A DNA stretch of 64,000 bases from Lacipirellulaceae bacterium (lineage in GTDB: Bacteria > Planctomycetota > Planctomycetia > Pirellulales > Lacipirellulaceae): the NCBI GenBank assembly GCA_040218535.1, contig JAVJRG010000008.1, positions 124,001 through 188,000 of the forward strand, given 5' to 3'. Shown here in pieces: positions 15,320 to 24,618 of the stretch (positions within the stretch are counted from its first letter, which is position 1; every line of letters begins with the position of its first letter). A program made the position numbers and the translations under genes. The notes beneath the pieces are model-generated. The model worked only from the letters and a program-made list of their open reading frames with translations, was not told the DNA's origin and did no database searches.

Positions 15320-16000
15320 GTGAAGCAGCCGAAACTCCACTGGACCGCCTATTTATGGCCAGGACTCCCGCATCTGTGGAATCGGGGGTCTTGGGCAGGT
15401 TTGGCGCTGGCGGTAGGATTTACGGTACTGCTGAACGTGTGGTTGGTTTCCACGCTTGTTTGGAACGAGTGGTTACCCGCGAGAGTGAAACCTGCTGGTG
15501 CGGTTGTGCTGGCGGTCATTTGGTTGCTCGCATGGGTCGAGGCTCGAGCCGACTGGCGACGGTACTTGGTGGAGTTCGCGGAGAAGGATGGCCTCGACCA
15601 CGATCAGCGTAGTGAGTTGAGATTCAAAGAGGCTCAGCAGAAGTATCTGGCCGGTGATTGGGTTGGTGCTGAGAAGATGCTGCTGAAGATTCTTAAGAGT
15701 GAGAAACAAGATGTCGCGTCGCGTTTGATGCTGGCAACCCTATGGCGCCGCCTTGATCGCACTGAGGATGCTTGCCAGGAGCTAGAACGAATCGAAAAAT
15801 TGGAAGCCGCGAGTCAGTGGCAAGCAGAAATCGCTGCCGAGCGACGGCTGCTTCAAGAAGAACCTGACGAGATCGAGACACTCGAAGAAGTAACCATTGA
15901 AGTCGAAGAAGACCCTCCGGTAATCCTTCCGATTACCAACGAAACCACCGACAATAAGAACGACGAAGAAGACAAACAAGACCAGCGACGAGTCGCTTAA
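15320..16000 (+). CDS. Membrane-anchored TPR-like protein, 226 aa
   Basis: Two hydrophobic segments (about residues 25-47 and 58-74) anchor the N-terminus. A helical region from about 95 to 175 follows a TPR-like layout: FKEAQQKYLAGDWVGAEKML, then ASRLMLATLWRRLDRTEDAC. The last 45 residues are very acidic and low-complexity (EEVTIEVEEDPP, then NDEEDKQDQRR). I chose GTG 15320, the start of the frame with MKQPKLHW. No enzyme motif is seen; it may scaffold a protein complex. It ends 44 bases before clpC on the same strand, suggesting co-transcription with this chaperone. Confidence 0.7.
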   Translation: MKQPKLHWTAYLWPGLPHLWNRGSWAGLALAVGFTVLLNVWLVSTLVWNEWLPARVKPAGAVVLAVIWLLAWVEARADWRRYLVEFAEKDGLDHDQRSELRFKEAQQKYLAGDWVGAEKMLLKILKSEKQDVASRLMLATLWRRLDRTEDACQELERIEKLEAASQWQAEIAAERRLLQEEPDEIETLEEVTIEVEEDPPVILPITNETTDNKNDEEDKQDQRRVA

Positions 16001-16044
16001 CCGTCACGATTGCTGACGGCCCGCCCCGAAGGGAGAAGAGGAAT

Positions 16045-18609
16045 ATGTACGAACGCTTTACTGATCGCGCCCGCAAGGTCATGCAACTTGCTAACCAAGA
16101 GGCGCAGCGTTTCAATCACGAATACATTGGCACGGAGCATGTGCTGCTGGGACTGATCAAAGAAGGCTCCGGAGTTGCAGCCAACGTGCTGAAGAACTTA
16201 GACGTCGATCTTCGCAAGATCCGCCTAGAAGTCGAGAAGCTCGTCCAAAGCGGACCGGACATGGTCACGATGGGCAAGCTCCCGCAAACGCCACGCGCGA
16301 AGAAGGTCATCGAATACTCGATGGAGGAAGCGCGGCACTTGAATCACAACTATGTTGGCACCGAGCACATTTTGCTTGGCTTGCTCCGCGAGCAAGAAGG
16401 CGTTGCCGCTCAGGTGCTCATGAATCTTGGGCTCAAGCTTGAGGATGTACGCGAAGAAGTTCTCAATCTTCTTGGCCACGGCATAGAAGGTGAGGAGAGC
16501 GTCAGCAGCCGCGGCGGTCGAGGTGGCGGCGAAGGTGAGGAGCGTGAAAGTCGCAAGGGTGGCAAAAGCAAGACACCAGCGCTGGATAGCTTCGGTCGCG
16601 ATCTGACGGAACTTGCCAAGCAAGGCAAGCTCGACCCCGTGATCGGTCGCGAGAAAGAGATTGAACGTGCTATTCAAGTCCTCTGCCGTCGCACGAAGAA
16701 CAACCCTGTCCTGCTCGGCGAGGCGGGCGTTGGTAAGACGGCCATCGTTGAGGGTTTTGCACAACGCGTGGTAGATGGCAATGTCCCTGAGATTTTGCTT
16801 GAACGCCGCATTGTCGTTCTCGACTTGGCGATGATGGTCGCGGGCACGAAGTATCGCGGTCAGTTTGAGGAACGCATTAAAGCCGTGATGAACGAAGTGC
16901 GTCGTGCGAAAAATACGATCCTGTTCATCGACGAGCTGCACACGCTTGTTGGTGCCGGTGGTGCTGAAGGTGCGATTGATGCCTCCAACGTCCTGAAGCC
17001 AGCCCTCGCACGCGGCGAGATCCAGTGCATCGGTGCGACGACGCTCGATGAGTATCGCAAATACATTGAGAAGGACTCAGCTCTCGCACGTCGTTTCCAG
17101 GAAGTGCTGGTCGAACCGACCTCGGCCGAGGACACGATCAAGATTCTCGAAGGTCTTCGCGATCGCTACGAAGAGCATCACCGTGTGCAAATCACCGACG
17201 ATGCCACCAAGGCGGCTGTTGAGCTTTCCGACCGTTACATCACCGGTCGTTGCCTGCCGGACAAAGCGATTGATGTGATCGACGAAGCGGGCGCTCGTGT
17301 CCGTCTGAAGACCATGAGCAAACCGCCCAATCTCAAAGAGATTGACGAAGAGGTCGAGCAGCTCAACGTCGAGAAAGAGGAAGCGGTCGCCAATCAAGAT
17401 TTTGAGAAGGCTGCCGCGCTACGCGATCAAGCTGACAAGCTCAAGAAGAAGAAGAAAGACATCACCGCCCAATGGCGTGAAAAGTCACGCGAGAATGGTG
17501 GCGTTGTTGATGAAGACGTGATCGCGGAAGTTGTCTCGAAGATGACCGGCATTCCGCTAACGCGTATGAGCACCGAGGACACAATTCGTCTGATGAACAT
17601 GGAGGATGAACTTCACGAGAAGGTCATTAGCCAAGACGAAGCCATCAAGGCGATCGCCAAAGCCGTCCGTCGAAGCCGTAGCGGTTTGCAAGATCCCAAG
17701 CGTCCAACAGGTACGTTTGTGTTTGCCGGTCCGACCGGTGTCGGTAAGACATTGCTCGCCAAGGCACTCGCTGAGTTCATGTTCGGCGATGAGGAAGCCC
17801 TCATCCAGATCGACATGAGCGAATATATGGAGAAGCACAACGTCAGCCGTCTGATCGGTGCCCCTCCGGGATACGTTGGCTACGAAGAGGGTGGCCAGCT
17901 CACCGAACAAATCCGCCGTCGTCCCTATGCAGTTGTTCTGCTGGACGAAATCGAGAAGGCACACCCCGAAGTCTTCAACATGCTGTTACAGTTGATGGAA
18001 GAAGGCCGCCTGACCGACAGCTTCGGTCGGAATGTCGATTTCCGCAACGTGATCCTCATTATGACGACCAACGCCGGTGCGGACGCCATCAAGAACGAAG
18101 GAGGCTTTGGCTTTAAGAAGCCGGACGCCGACGCGGACTACGACAGCATGAAGGGCCGCGTGGTCGAGGAGATCGAAAAGGTCTTCCGCCCTGAGTTTAT
18201 CAACCGCGTGAACGACATCATTGTGTTCCGTCACCTCACGGAGACCGACTTGAAAGAGGTTGTCGAGCTGGAACTCTCGAAGGTACGGCAACGTTTGGCA
18301 GAGAAGGGTCTCGCCATCGAGCTTTCCGACGAGGCGAAACAGTTCCTCATCAAGAAGGGTTCAAACACGGACTATGGTGCACGTCCGCTGCGTCGGTCCA
18401 TTGAATCCTTCATCGAGGATCCACTGGCCGAGGAATTGCTCAAGGGCGAGTTCAACGGCAAAGACCTTATCAAGGTCGAGGCGAAGAAGGTGGGCGACAA
18501 GAAACAGCTCATCTTTGAGGGCCTTAAGACCAAAGAGGACGAGCCGGAGCCGGTTGGTGCTGGTGTTGGCGAAGGTGATGACGCACCCGCTGAAGACGTT
18601 AGCGAGTAG
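16045..18609 (+). CDS. clpC: ATP-dependent Clp protease ATP-binding subunit ClpC, 854 aa
   Basis: ClpC is a hexameric AAA+ unfoldase that feeds proteins to ClpP. Domains in order: double Clp-N repeat (1-150), first AAA module with Walker A GEAGVGKT and Walker B FIDELH, a middle domain containing a UVR motif ([18 protein letters not shown] near 450), and a second AAA module with Walker [22 protein letters not shown] and the C-terminal D2-small domain. The candidate ClpP-binding loop is around GGFGFKK. The UVR motif separates it from ClpA and ClpB. The Gly/Glu/Ser-rich linker after residue 150 and an acidic tail are typical. GAAGAGGAAT before ATG 16045 supplies the ribosome site. A terminator follows. 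Confidence 0.96.
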   Translation: MYERFTDRARKVMQLANQEAQRFNHEYIGTEHVLLGLIKEGSGVAANVLKNLDVDLRKIRLEVEKLVQSGPDMVTMGKLPQTPRAKKVIEYSMEEARHLNHNYVGTEHILLGLLREQEGVAAQVLMNLGLKLEDVREEVLNLLGHGIEGEESVSSRGGRGGGEGEERESRKGGKSKTPALDSFGRDLTELAKQGKLDPVIGREKEIERAIQVLCRRTKNNPVLLGEAGVGKTAIVEGFAQRVVDGNVPEILLERRIVVLDLAMMVAGTKYRGQFEERIKAVMNEVRRAKNTILFIDELHTLVGAGGAEGAIDASNVLKPALARGEIQCIGATTLDEYRKYIEKDSALARRFQEVLVEPTSAEDTIKILEGLRDRYEEHHRVQITDDATKAAVELSDRYITGRCLPDKAIDVIDEAGARVRLKTMSKPPNLKEIDEEVEQLNVEKEEAVANQDFEKAAALRDQADKLKKKKKDITAQWREKSRENGGVVDEDVIAEVVSKMTGIPLTRMSTEDTIRLMNMEDELHEKVISQDEAIKAIAKAVRRSRSGLQDPKRPTGTFVFAGPTGVGKTLLAKALAEFMFGDEEALIQIDMSEYMEKHNVSRLIGAPPGYVGYEEGGQLTEQIRRRPYAVVLLDEIEKAHPEVFNMLLQLMEEGRLTDSFGRNVDFRNVILIMTTNAGADAIKNEGGFGFKKPDADADYDSMKGRVVEEIEKVFRPEFINRVNDIIVFRHLTETDLKEVVELELSKVRQRLAEKGLAIELSDEAKQFLIKKGSNTDYGARPLRRSIESFIEDPLAEELLKGEFNGKDLIKVEAKKVGDKKQLIFEGLKTKEDEPEPVGAGVGEGDDAPAEDVSE

Positions 18610-18636
18610 TTTCTCAATCTGACACTGTGATTCCTC

Positions 18637-18667
18637 AAGCCGCAAGCTTTGCTTGCGGCTTTTTTTG
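18637..18667 (+). terminator. Intrinsic terminator after clpC
   Basis: AAGCCGCAAGC (18637-18647) and GCTTGCGGCTT (18651-18661) form a perfect 11-bp stem with a 3-nt TTT loop, followed by an eight-T run ending at 18667. Confidence 0.95.
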
Positions 18668-18819
18668 TGGATTGCATATTTGCAAAGTGTGTCTAACTTA
18701 ACGGCTAGGCGGCAATCCTGAAGGTATGATGTTCCAAACCAAAATTCCGAGCAGCGTTTAGGCGTTTTCATTTCCCTTCAAGCTTTCTGCTGCCGTCCTA
18801 GCTTTTCATGTTGTAATCA

Positions 18820-21033
18820 ATGAGCATCGTTGCCAAGCCTGATAAGGCCAACAAAAAGTCAAAGCCTGGCTATCTCTCGACGGTCCCTCCCCAGGAAATC
18901 TTGCCGATTATTGACGGCAACTTCGAGTCCACCGTCCGTGGGTTGTACGTCATTGGCGATGTCACCGGCATTCCTTTGGTGAAGATCGCCGCCAATCATG
19001 GTGTCGAACTGATCGAGCGGATGGAGAAGCAGGGAGTTTTCAAGACCTCTGGCGGCGACGGTGAGGGTCTTGATCTGGTCATCGTCGGCGGCGGCCCGGC
19101 GGGGCTTTCTGCCGCATTGGAAGCTCAGAAAAAAGGCCTGAAGTACGTCGTTCTGGAGCGCTCGCACATCGCCAACACGGTGCGTGGCTTTCCGCCAGGC
19201 AAGAAGGTTTACTCCGAACCGCGCTACCTGAAGAACAAGAGCGAACTAGCCGTCGAGGGGGATCGCGAAAAGAGCGAGTTCTTAGAAATGGTCCGCGAGG
19301 CGGTGGACTCCAACGATCTCAAAGTGAAAGAAGGCTGTGAAGTTCAAAGGATTGTGAAGCGCGGCGAGCATGACTTCCAGGTGGAAGTGAAAGAGGGCCA
19401 GCCTTTTGAAGCACGCAACGTCGTGATTGCGATGGGACGTCAGGGGGAAGCTCGCAAGCTGGGTGTGCCAGGTGAAGAGAAAGCGGAGAAGGTCGTTTAC
19501 CGACTACACACACCCGAGGATTATCAAGATCAAGACGTACTGATCGTTGGTGGCGGCAACTCGGCCGTCGAAGCGGCGCTCACTTTGATGGATCACAACC
19601 GGGTGACCCTCTCCTACCGTCGCGACGAGTTTTTTAGACTGAAGCAAGATAATCGCGAGGCGATCGACGCGGCCATCGCGGCTGGGAAGCTTGAGGTCCT
19701 TTTCGAATCGAATGTCACGGAGATTCGTGATGACGCGGTCGACATCGAAGTCGGCGGTGAGCAGCGAACGATCAAGAACGACTACGTCCTCGTGTTGATC
19801 GGCACATTGCCTCCCGTCGACTTTTTGCTCGACACAGGCATGGAACTGGACGGCGTCTGGACACTCAAGCGAGGCATCTATTGTGCGATTGGCATCCTGA
19901 TTGGTTACTTCACTTATTTCCAGGCGAAGCACTATACGTTTATGAAGCCTGCTGAAGGGTCGGAGCAAACGCAGATTCCTGGCTTCGCTTGGCTGTTCGA
20001 CATGATTCCGGCGAGGTTTTCGAATCTCTACTCGTTCTATTACCTGCTTTATTTCGTCGGGATCGCCGGGTTTGGTATTTATTGGGGATGGCGGTACAAG
20101 CACCGCCTCGTCTGGCGGAGGAATCTGTCAAACATTTTCTTCAACTGGACGCTCTGGTGGGGACTGCCCACGCTGTTGGTCGTCGTGCTGGGCAAGAACC
20201 CTTGGACGCCACTGTTGACGCGCTCGCTGAATGCTTGGCCGTTGAACATGACGGCTTTTGATTTGGAGCCGATCGCAGGGCAGGGCGAGCCGCCTTGGTG
20301 GACAGCGGTAGCGGTGTTTGGCGTGGTATGGGCTGTTTTTCTGACCTTTGTGATCCTGCCGGTCTTCACCCTTTTCTTTGGCAAATACTACTGCTCGCAC
20401 GTTTGTTCTTGTGGAGCACTCGCTGAGACGGTTGGCAGTGCGTTCCGGCACCGCGGACCCAAGGGGGACACGCCTCGCTGGTTGGAACGCTTTGGCTACG
20501 TGGTAATTCCGCTGGCGGTAATCGTAACGGTGCTCCACCTCTATGGCATCGAGAGTCCGTTCGGTTACTACAACACGCTGGTAGGGACGTTCTTTGCCGG
20601 GGCGCTGGCCATTGGTGTTTATCCCTTTCTAGGCCAGCGCGTTTGGTGCCGTTTTTGGTGTCCGCTGGCTTTCTGGATGAACTTCTGGGGCCGTTGGTCG
20701 CGATTTAAGATCTCCGCGGAGCCGGGCAAATGCATCGACTGCAACATCTGCAACCAGTACTGCCAGATGGGAATTGACATCAAGTCGAAAGCCCTGCAAG
20801 GGAAAGCGGTGACGTTGAAAGATTCGCCCTGCGTGGGCTGTGCTGAATGCGTGGTGCGATGCCCGATGGAGATTCTTCACCTGGGGGACGTTCCTGCAGA
20901 AAAGCCTTACCCAGGGGGAACTGATGCAGGGCCGGGGAATACCACGTTCGTTTCAATTCATGATTCACTCGACTTGCCAATTTTGAATAACACGACTTTG
21001 AAGAATCGAGGGTGTGGAAACTGTAATGAGTAA
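18820..21033 (+). CDS. Permuted thioredoxin-reductase-like flavoprotein fused to a NapH/CcoG-like 4Fe-4S membrane module, 737 aa
   Basis: Residues 33-68 (STVRGLYVIGDVTG, then AANHG) are the FAD-binding motif that normally ends a thioredoxin-reductase-like protein, yet here they come first. The usual start follows: IVGGGPAGLSAAL (88-100, FAD) and LIVGGGNSAVEAAL (241-254, NAD(P)); the expected C-terminal motif is absent after residue 348. No redox CxxC lies between the domains, as in YpdA/ferredoxin-NADP-reductase relatives. From about 350 there are six or so membrane segments with CSHVCSC (525-531) and CRFWC (610-614), then two 4Fe-4S motifs: C638/641/644/648 and C671/674/677/681, and a final CGNC. 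It probably moves electrons between NAD(P)H and a membrane or iron-sulfur partner; the physiological reaction is unknown. ATG 18820 lacks a clear ribosome site. Confidence 0.8.
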   Translation: MSIVAKPDKANKKSKPGYLSTVPPQEILPIIDGNFESTVRGLYVIGDVTGIPLVKIAANHGVELIERMEKQGVFKTSGGDGEGLDLVIVGGGPAGLSAALEAQKKGLKYVVLERSHIANTVRGFPPGKKVYSEPRYLKNKSELAVEGDREKSEFLEMVREAVDSNDLKVKEGCEVQRIVKRGEHDFQVEVKEGQPFEARNVVIAMGRQGEARKLGVPGEEKAEKVVYRLHTPEDYQDQDVLIVGGGNSAVEAALTLMDHNRVTLSYRRDEFFRLKQDNREAIDAAIAAGKLEVLFESNVTEIRDDAVDIEVGGEQRTIKNDYVLVLIGTLPPVDFLLDTGMELDGVWTLKRGIYCAIGILIGYFTYFQAKHYTFMKPAEGSEQTQIPGFAWLFDMIPARFSNLYSFYYLLYFVGIAGFGIYWGWRYKHRLVWRRNLSNIFFNWTLWWGLPTLLVVVLGKNPWTPLLTRSLNAWPLNMTAFDLEPIAGQGEPPWWTAVAVFGVVWAVFLTFVILPVFTLFFGKYYCSHVCSCGALAETVGSAFRHRGPKGDTPRWLERFGYVVIPLAVIVTVLHLYGIESPFGYYNTLVGTFFAGALAIGVYPFLGQRVWCRFWCPLAFWMNFWGRWSRFKISAEPGKCIDCNICNQYCQMGIDIKSKALQGKAVTLKDSPCVGCAECVVRCPMEILHLGDVPAEKPYPGGTDAGPGNTTFVSIHDSLDLPILNNTTLKNRGCGNCNE

Positions 21034-21037
21034 TCGA

Positions 21038-21234
21038 TTGTCCCACGCAGAGGCGCAGAGATCGCAGAGTGAGTAGAGGCCGTTTCAGAACATCAACCGT
21101 CCCGTCATGTCGGGATAAGCGTCCAGTTCTCAGGGCAACCGGGGGCTAATGCCCGGCGGCTGATATGTTTTTTACGCTGCTTCTAGGTATCCTGAAAAGC
21201 AACTCCGCGTCCTCCGCGCCTCTGCGTGGGACAA
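21038..21234. repeat. 32-bp inverted repeat flanking a 133-nt spacer
   Basis: Arms 21038-21069 and 21203-21234 match at 28 of 32 positions; the outer parts share TTGTCCCACGCAGAGGCGC and its complement exactly. It starts 5 bases after the flavoprotein stop codon and ends about 24 bases before the DUF547 start, so it fills the whole gap. The spacer carries GC-rich GGGGGCTAATGCCCGG. Confidence 0.8.
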
Positions 21235-21257
21235 AACTTGCGAGAAAGAGATCAATC

Positions 21258-22181
21258 ATGGACAAGAAAAAAGAATATTCAGGCGCGTACCTGTGGTTGG
21301 CTGTCGCTTGCTTCGTGATGCCCGTGGCTGTTGCGGTGGCGGCATTCCGCAGTCTTCCCAAGCCTTACACCTACGCGGAGATCAAGCCGGACTCCTCGGG
21401 CGTTGACAATCAGCTTTGGGATCAACTCCTTCGGAATTATGTGGCCAATGGACTGGTCGACTACGACGGTCTGAAGCGCGATCATCATTTTGAAATCTAC
21501 CTCAAGCAACTCGCAAAAGCCCAGCCTGAAAAGCTCGCCAGTGACGCGGAGCGTCTCGCTCTGCACTGTAATGCTTACAACGCCTTCGTGATCAACGGCG
21601 TGATCATTCACAAGGTGAAGAATAACGTGCTGACCGACGTGGTGGATCAGCAGGACCTGGACGGCGATGGAGATCGCGAAGAAGACAACGTGTTTTTCGA
21701 TCTCCAGGAACACATTTTCGGTGGCAAGACGATCTCGTTGAATCATTTAGAGCACGACGTCATTCGCCCAACCTATAACGAGCCACGAATCCATGTTGCG
21801 CTAGTCTGCGCTGCCAAGAGTTGCCCGGAGATCCGCCCGGAAGCGTACCTGGGTGAACGTATCGATGAGCAGTTGGAAGATCAGGCTACACTGTTTGCGA
21901 ACAACCCCAAACATGTCCGCTACGATGAGAAAGAGGGGAAGTTGTACCTAAGCGCGATCCTCAATTGGTACAGCGAGGATTTCGACGCCAGTGGAGGAGT
22001 CGTCGGGTTCCTCGAGAAACGTGCGAAGGGCGAGACGCTGCTTGCAGGACTAATGAAAGCTGACCAGGGCGAAGTCGAAATCGTCTATAACGATTACAAC
22101 TGGTCGCTCAACACGCAGGGCAAGACAAAGACAAGCGGCGGGGGCAAAAGCTTCGGCTCAGGCTCGATTCCCAACGAGTAA
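21258..22181 (+). CDS. DUF547 domain protein with N-terminal membrane anchor, 307 aa
   Basis: A hydrophobic segment at about residues 8-28 acts as a signal anchor or signal peptide. The rest is a DUF547 domain, whose family contains the conserved CNAYNAFVINGVI (110-122) and IHVALVCAAKSCPEIR (about 178-193) seen here. A D-x-D-x-D loop (DLDGDGDRED) inserted near residue 133 looks like a calcium-binding site. DUF547 proteins have a papain-like fold and are sometimes predicted hydrolases; function is unproved. I chose ATG 21258; the frame extends 31 codons upstream, but through the repeat arm. It may be co-expressed with the flavoprotein, although the palindrome lies between. Confidence 0.75.
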   Translation: MDKKKEYSGAYLWLAVACFVMPVAVAVAAFRSLPKPYTYAEIKPDSSGVDNQLWDQLLRNYVANGLVDYDGLKRDHHFEIYLKQLAKAQPEKLASDAERLALHCNAYNAFVINGVIIHKVKNNVLTDVVDQQDLDGDGDREEDNVFFDLQEHIFGGKTISLNHLEHDVIRPTYNEPRIHVALVCAAKSCPEIRPEAYLGERIDEQLEDQATLFANNPKHVRYDEKEGKLYLSAILNWYSEDFDASGGVVGFLEKRAKGETLLAGLMKADQGEVEIVYNDYNWSLNTQGKTKTSGGGKSFGSGSIPNE

Positions 22182-22268
22182 AGTAAAAGCAACCCAAATA
22201 GCCGTGGAGCTACGCCTCCACCGGAACTTATAGAGCAAAGTTTGAAGCAGTTTGAATTCGGCAACCAA

Positions 22269-22344
22269 GGGTGGCTGGGGACAGCTTGAGGCTGCCCCCA
22301 GTCTTGGATAACTGGGGGCTCGCTCAACTCGTCCCCAGCCACCC
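22269..22344. repeat. 76-bp hairpin element with perfect 14-bp outer arms (shared core with 62452-62483)
   Basis: GGGTGGCTGGGGAC (22269-22282) and its exact complement (22331-22344) enclose a second inner inverted repeat (about 22286-22302 with 22312-22328, 14 of 17). On the minus strand the right half reads almost as the element at 62452-62483: 31 of 34 bases are the same. It lies between convergent DUF547 and the proline-rich exported protein genes. Confidence 0.82.
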
Positions 22345-22375
22345 GAGGAAGCCACTTGAGCCAACTCACAACGAC

Positions 22376-23134
22376 TCAGCGGCAATTCCAGACCCTCGGC
22401 CCACGAGCCTGGTCGGTCCTCGGCGTGTCGTCCTTCGATTCAGGTTGAGGCAGTGGTTCAGCTTCCGGCATGAGGGGATCGTCCACGTCGAGTTCATCAT
22501 CGAGGTCATCGCCGAAGTCTCCCTCGAGATCGCCGGCCTCAAGGTCATCTTCGCCAAGTAGGTCTTCGTCCTCTGGTTCGTCGACGGGCGACGGCACGGG
22601 CAAGGCTTCGTTCTTCTTTACAGGCTTGGTTTCCTCAGCTTGCGGAGTAGCCGCTGGCTTCGCCTGAGCTGGCGTGGTCGCTCGTTCAAGCTGAGGCTGG
22701 GTAGGAGTTGGTGTCATCGCAGGTAGAGGTTGCATCTGAGCTGGGTGCGGGGCAGGGTACGCGTGTTGAGGGTAAGGATGAGGGTACGGCATAGCTTGTG
22801 GCAGCGAGTGCATCGGCGCCGACATGGCGTCCAAGGCCCATAGGTCAGCGTCGATCGGTAGCGATTGATAGCCGCCACCCATCGAGCAGTTGCCTGTATT
22901 GCAGAACGGCCCCTGCTTGGCCGGAATGAATCTCAGTCGCTGCACGTGCGGAGGTTGATACCCCGGAGAGCGAATCATCGGTGCATGGTGCCCAGGTCCA
23001 TAGCCGTAGCCGAAGTATTGAGGCGTCGAGCTTGGCAGCCGCCACAGTCCCGACTCTCTGGCGTTCGCGGGGCTGAGAAGGCTGTTGCTCAGCAGAAGAA
23101 CGAGGACAAGCTCGAAGGGCCGACGCAAGGACAT
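22376..23134 (-). CDS. Exported proline-rich, acidic-tailed protein, 252 aa
   Basis: A signal peptide (residues 1-25, ending SPANA) precedes a low-complexity mature protein. Residues 35-75 are Gly/Tyr/Pro-rich (YFGYGYGPGHH). Residues 110-175 repeat Pro with Ala, Gln, His and Thr. Residues 180-235 are strongly acidic (DLLGEDDLEAGDLEGD). I recognise no domain. Such composition suggests an extended, possibly wall-associated or calcium-binding region, which is inference. The gene is isolated and its leader lacks a good ribosome site. Confidence 0.65.
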   Translation of the reverse strand: MSLRRPFELVLVLLLSNSLLSPANARESGLWRLPSSTPQYFGYGYGPGHHAPMIRSPGYQPPHVQRLRFIPAKQGPFCNTGNCSMGGGYQSLPIDADLWALDAMSAPMHSLPQAMPYPHPYPQHAYPAPHPAQMQPLPAMTPTPTQPQLERATTPAQAKPAATPQAEETKPVKKNEALPVPSPVDEPEDEDLLGEDDLEAGDLEGDFGDDLDDELDVDDPLMPEAEPLPQPESKDDTPRTDQARGPRVWNCR

Positions 23135-23482
23135 GGCAAGTTACCGAAGGTTAAGTTCTGATCATTTCGGAAAAAGGGCTTTTCTTTTGATCGAAATCGT
23201 TCGCCCACGGGCATCACTGGCAAACTTCGCTGAGGTGCGGATAAACGTGTGCTAGCAGCGCTCTGCTGCTGACGATCGTTGCAACGCTTTCGATGCTAGC
23301 GACCGTTAAGGTTTGCCACGATTCACTAACAGGAATAGCAAGTCGGATTTCCTGTTAGAACTGTCAAATCCCGCTCGATGCATCTCTTTTCTCAGGCCGA
23401 TGAGAGGCTCGTAAAGCGGCTTCTTTCCCCGCTGGTGGTTGTTCCTCACTGCCTGTTCGGCCCCTCCTTCGACTCATTCGAT
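23135..23482. other. 348-bp divergent promoter region with a small inverted repeat
   Basis: This gap separates divergent genes and contains a 10-bp perfect inverted repeat, CTAACAGGAA (23326-23335) with complement at 23349-23358, 13-nt loop, followed by no T-tract. It lies in the DUF1207 leader and may be regulatory. No gene is seen. Confidence 0.55.
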
Positions 23483-24586
23483 ATGTCAACAAAGCTCTCC
23501 CTTGCGATAGCCCTCGGTACGGTCACTCTGCTAGGTGCTTTATCACCTTCAGCAATTGCGAAAGCGCCCCCGTTTACCAGTAGAACAGCGGAGGAGGCAC
23601 AGGCGAGTAGCGACTTGGGATCAAAGGCTCAACTATCGCTAGGACCTCAACAGAATGAGGAGAATGCCTCACTTGCCGATCAAATTATTCTCGAAGGCGA
23701 AGGTAAGGACACTATCGTCGATGGAAAAGCACAGCAGGTGCAGTATCAGCAAGCATTGTCTGGGTGTGATTTCCGCAGCGAAGGCTGCGGCTGTGGCGAC
23801 TGCAACTACCAATGGCGCTTGCTTCCTCAAGGTGTTATCTACCGCAGCTATCTTGCCGGCGTGAACGAGTCGCGGTTTCGCTCCGTCTGGAACGACCAGG
23901 ACAATGACGGAGACAACTGGGACATCTCGCTCGGAGGCCGTGCGACGATTCTGCGTTATGGAACTGGGGGTGACGTTCGGCCCGAAGGCTTCGAGATCGG
24001 CATCGAAGGCGCTGGCCTCACACGGCTCGATCCCGAGGAGGACCACGACGTTTCGGCGACCGACTATCGCTTCGGCATCCCTGTCACGTGGGGCGATGCG
24101 CGTCGCCAGTTTAAGGTCGCCTACTATCACCTCAGTTCGCACGTGGGCGATGAGTTTCTGATTAAGAACCCCGGGTTCACACGGCTGAATTATAGCCGCG
24201 ATGTGCTCGTCCTTGGCTACTCAGTCTACCCAGACGAGAACTCGTTCATTCCTGGCAACGGAAACTTGCGATTTTACGGTGAAATGGGCTACGCCTTCGT
24301 CAACGATGTCTCCGAGCCGTGGGAGTTCCAGTTCGGCATCGACTACGCACCGACCCAAGGAACCGGCTTCCGCGGGGCACCGTTTGTGGCGTTCAACGGC
24401 CATCTGCGTGAAGAGGTCGACTTCGGCGGTAACTTCGTCGCGCAGGCCGGTTGGGCCTGGCGACGCAGCGCGGCCAGCGGACTTCTGCGTTTCGGCTTCG
24501 AATACTACAACGGCAAAGACGACCAGTTCTCGTTCTTCGACAACAGTGTACAGAAGACCGGCTTCGGGATCTGGTACGACTATTAA
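23483..24586 (+). CDS. DUF1207 outer-membrane protein, 367 aa
   Basis: A signal peptide (residues 1-24, ending SAIA) is followed by a low-complexity stretch and then a DUF1207 barrel-like domain: WRLLPQGVIYRSYLAG near residue 115 is the family opening. After it come regular beta-strand patterns (ISLGGRATILRYG, FQFGIDYAPT, GLLRFGFEYYNG) and a C-terminal aromatic residue in IWYDY, as in outer-membrane beta barrels. A Cys pair cluster CDFRSEGCGCGDC (about 93-105) precedes the domain and may form disulfides or bind metal. ATG 23483 was chosen because it gives a proper signal peptide; the frame extends upstream without one. Function is unknown. Confidence 0.75.
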   Translation: MSTKLSLAIALGTVTLLGALSPSAIAKAPPFTSRTAEEAQASSDLGSKAQLSLGPQQNEENASLADQIILEGEGKDTIVDGKAQQVQYQQALSGCDFRSEGCGCGDCNYQWRLLPQGVIYRSYLAGVNESRFRSVWNDQDNDGDNWDISLGGRATILRYGTGGDVRPEGFEIGIEGAGLTRLDPEEDHDVSATDYRFGIPVTWGDARRQFKVAYYHLSSHVGDEFLIKNPGFTRLNYSRDVLVLGYSVYPDENSFIPGNGNLRFYGEMGYAFVNDVSEPWEFQFGIDYAPTQGTGFRGAPFVAFNGHLREEVDFGGNFVAQAGWAWRRSAASGLLRFGFEYYNGKDDQFSFFDNSVQKTGFGIWYDY

Positions 24587-24618
24587 GCCGCTCGCGACTT
24601 AGCCGTAAGCGTAGTGAA

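Noticed and set aside
16225-16941. 238-codon minus-strand frame inside clpC
   Set aside because: Antisense shadow of strongly conserved clpC.
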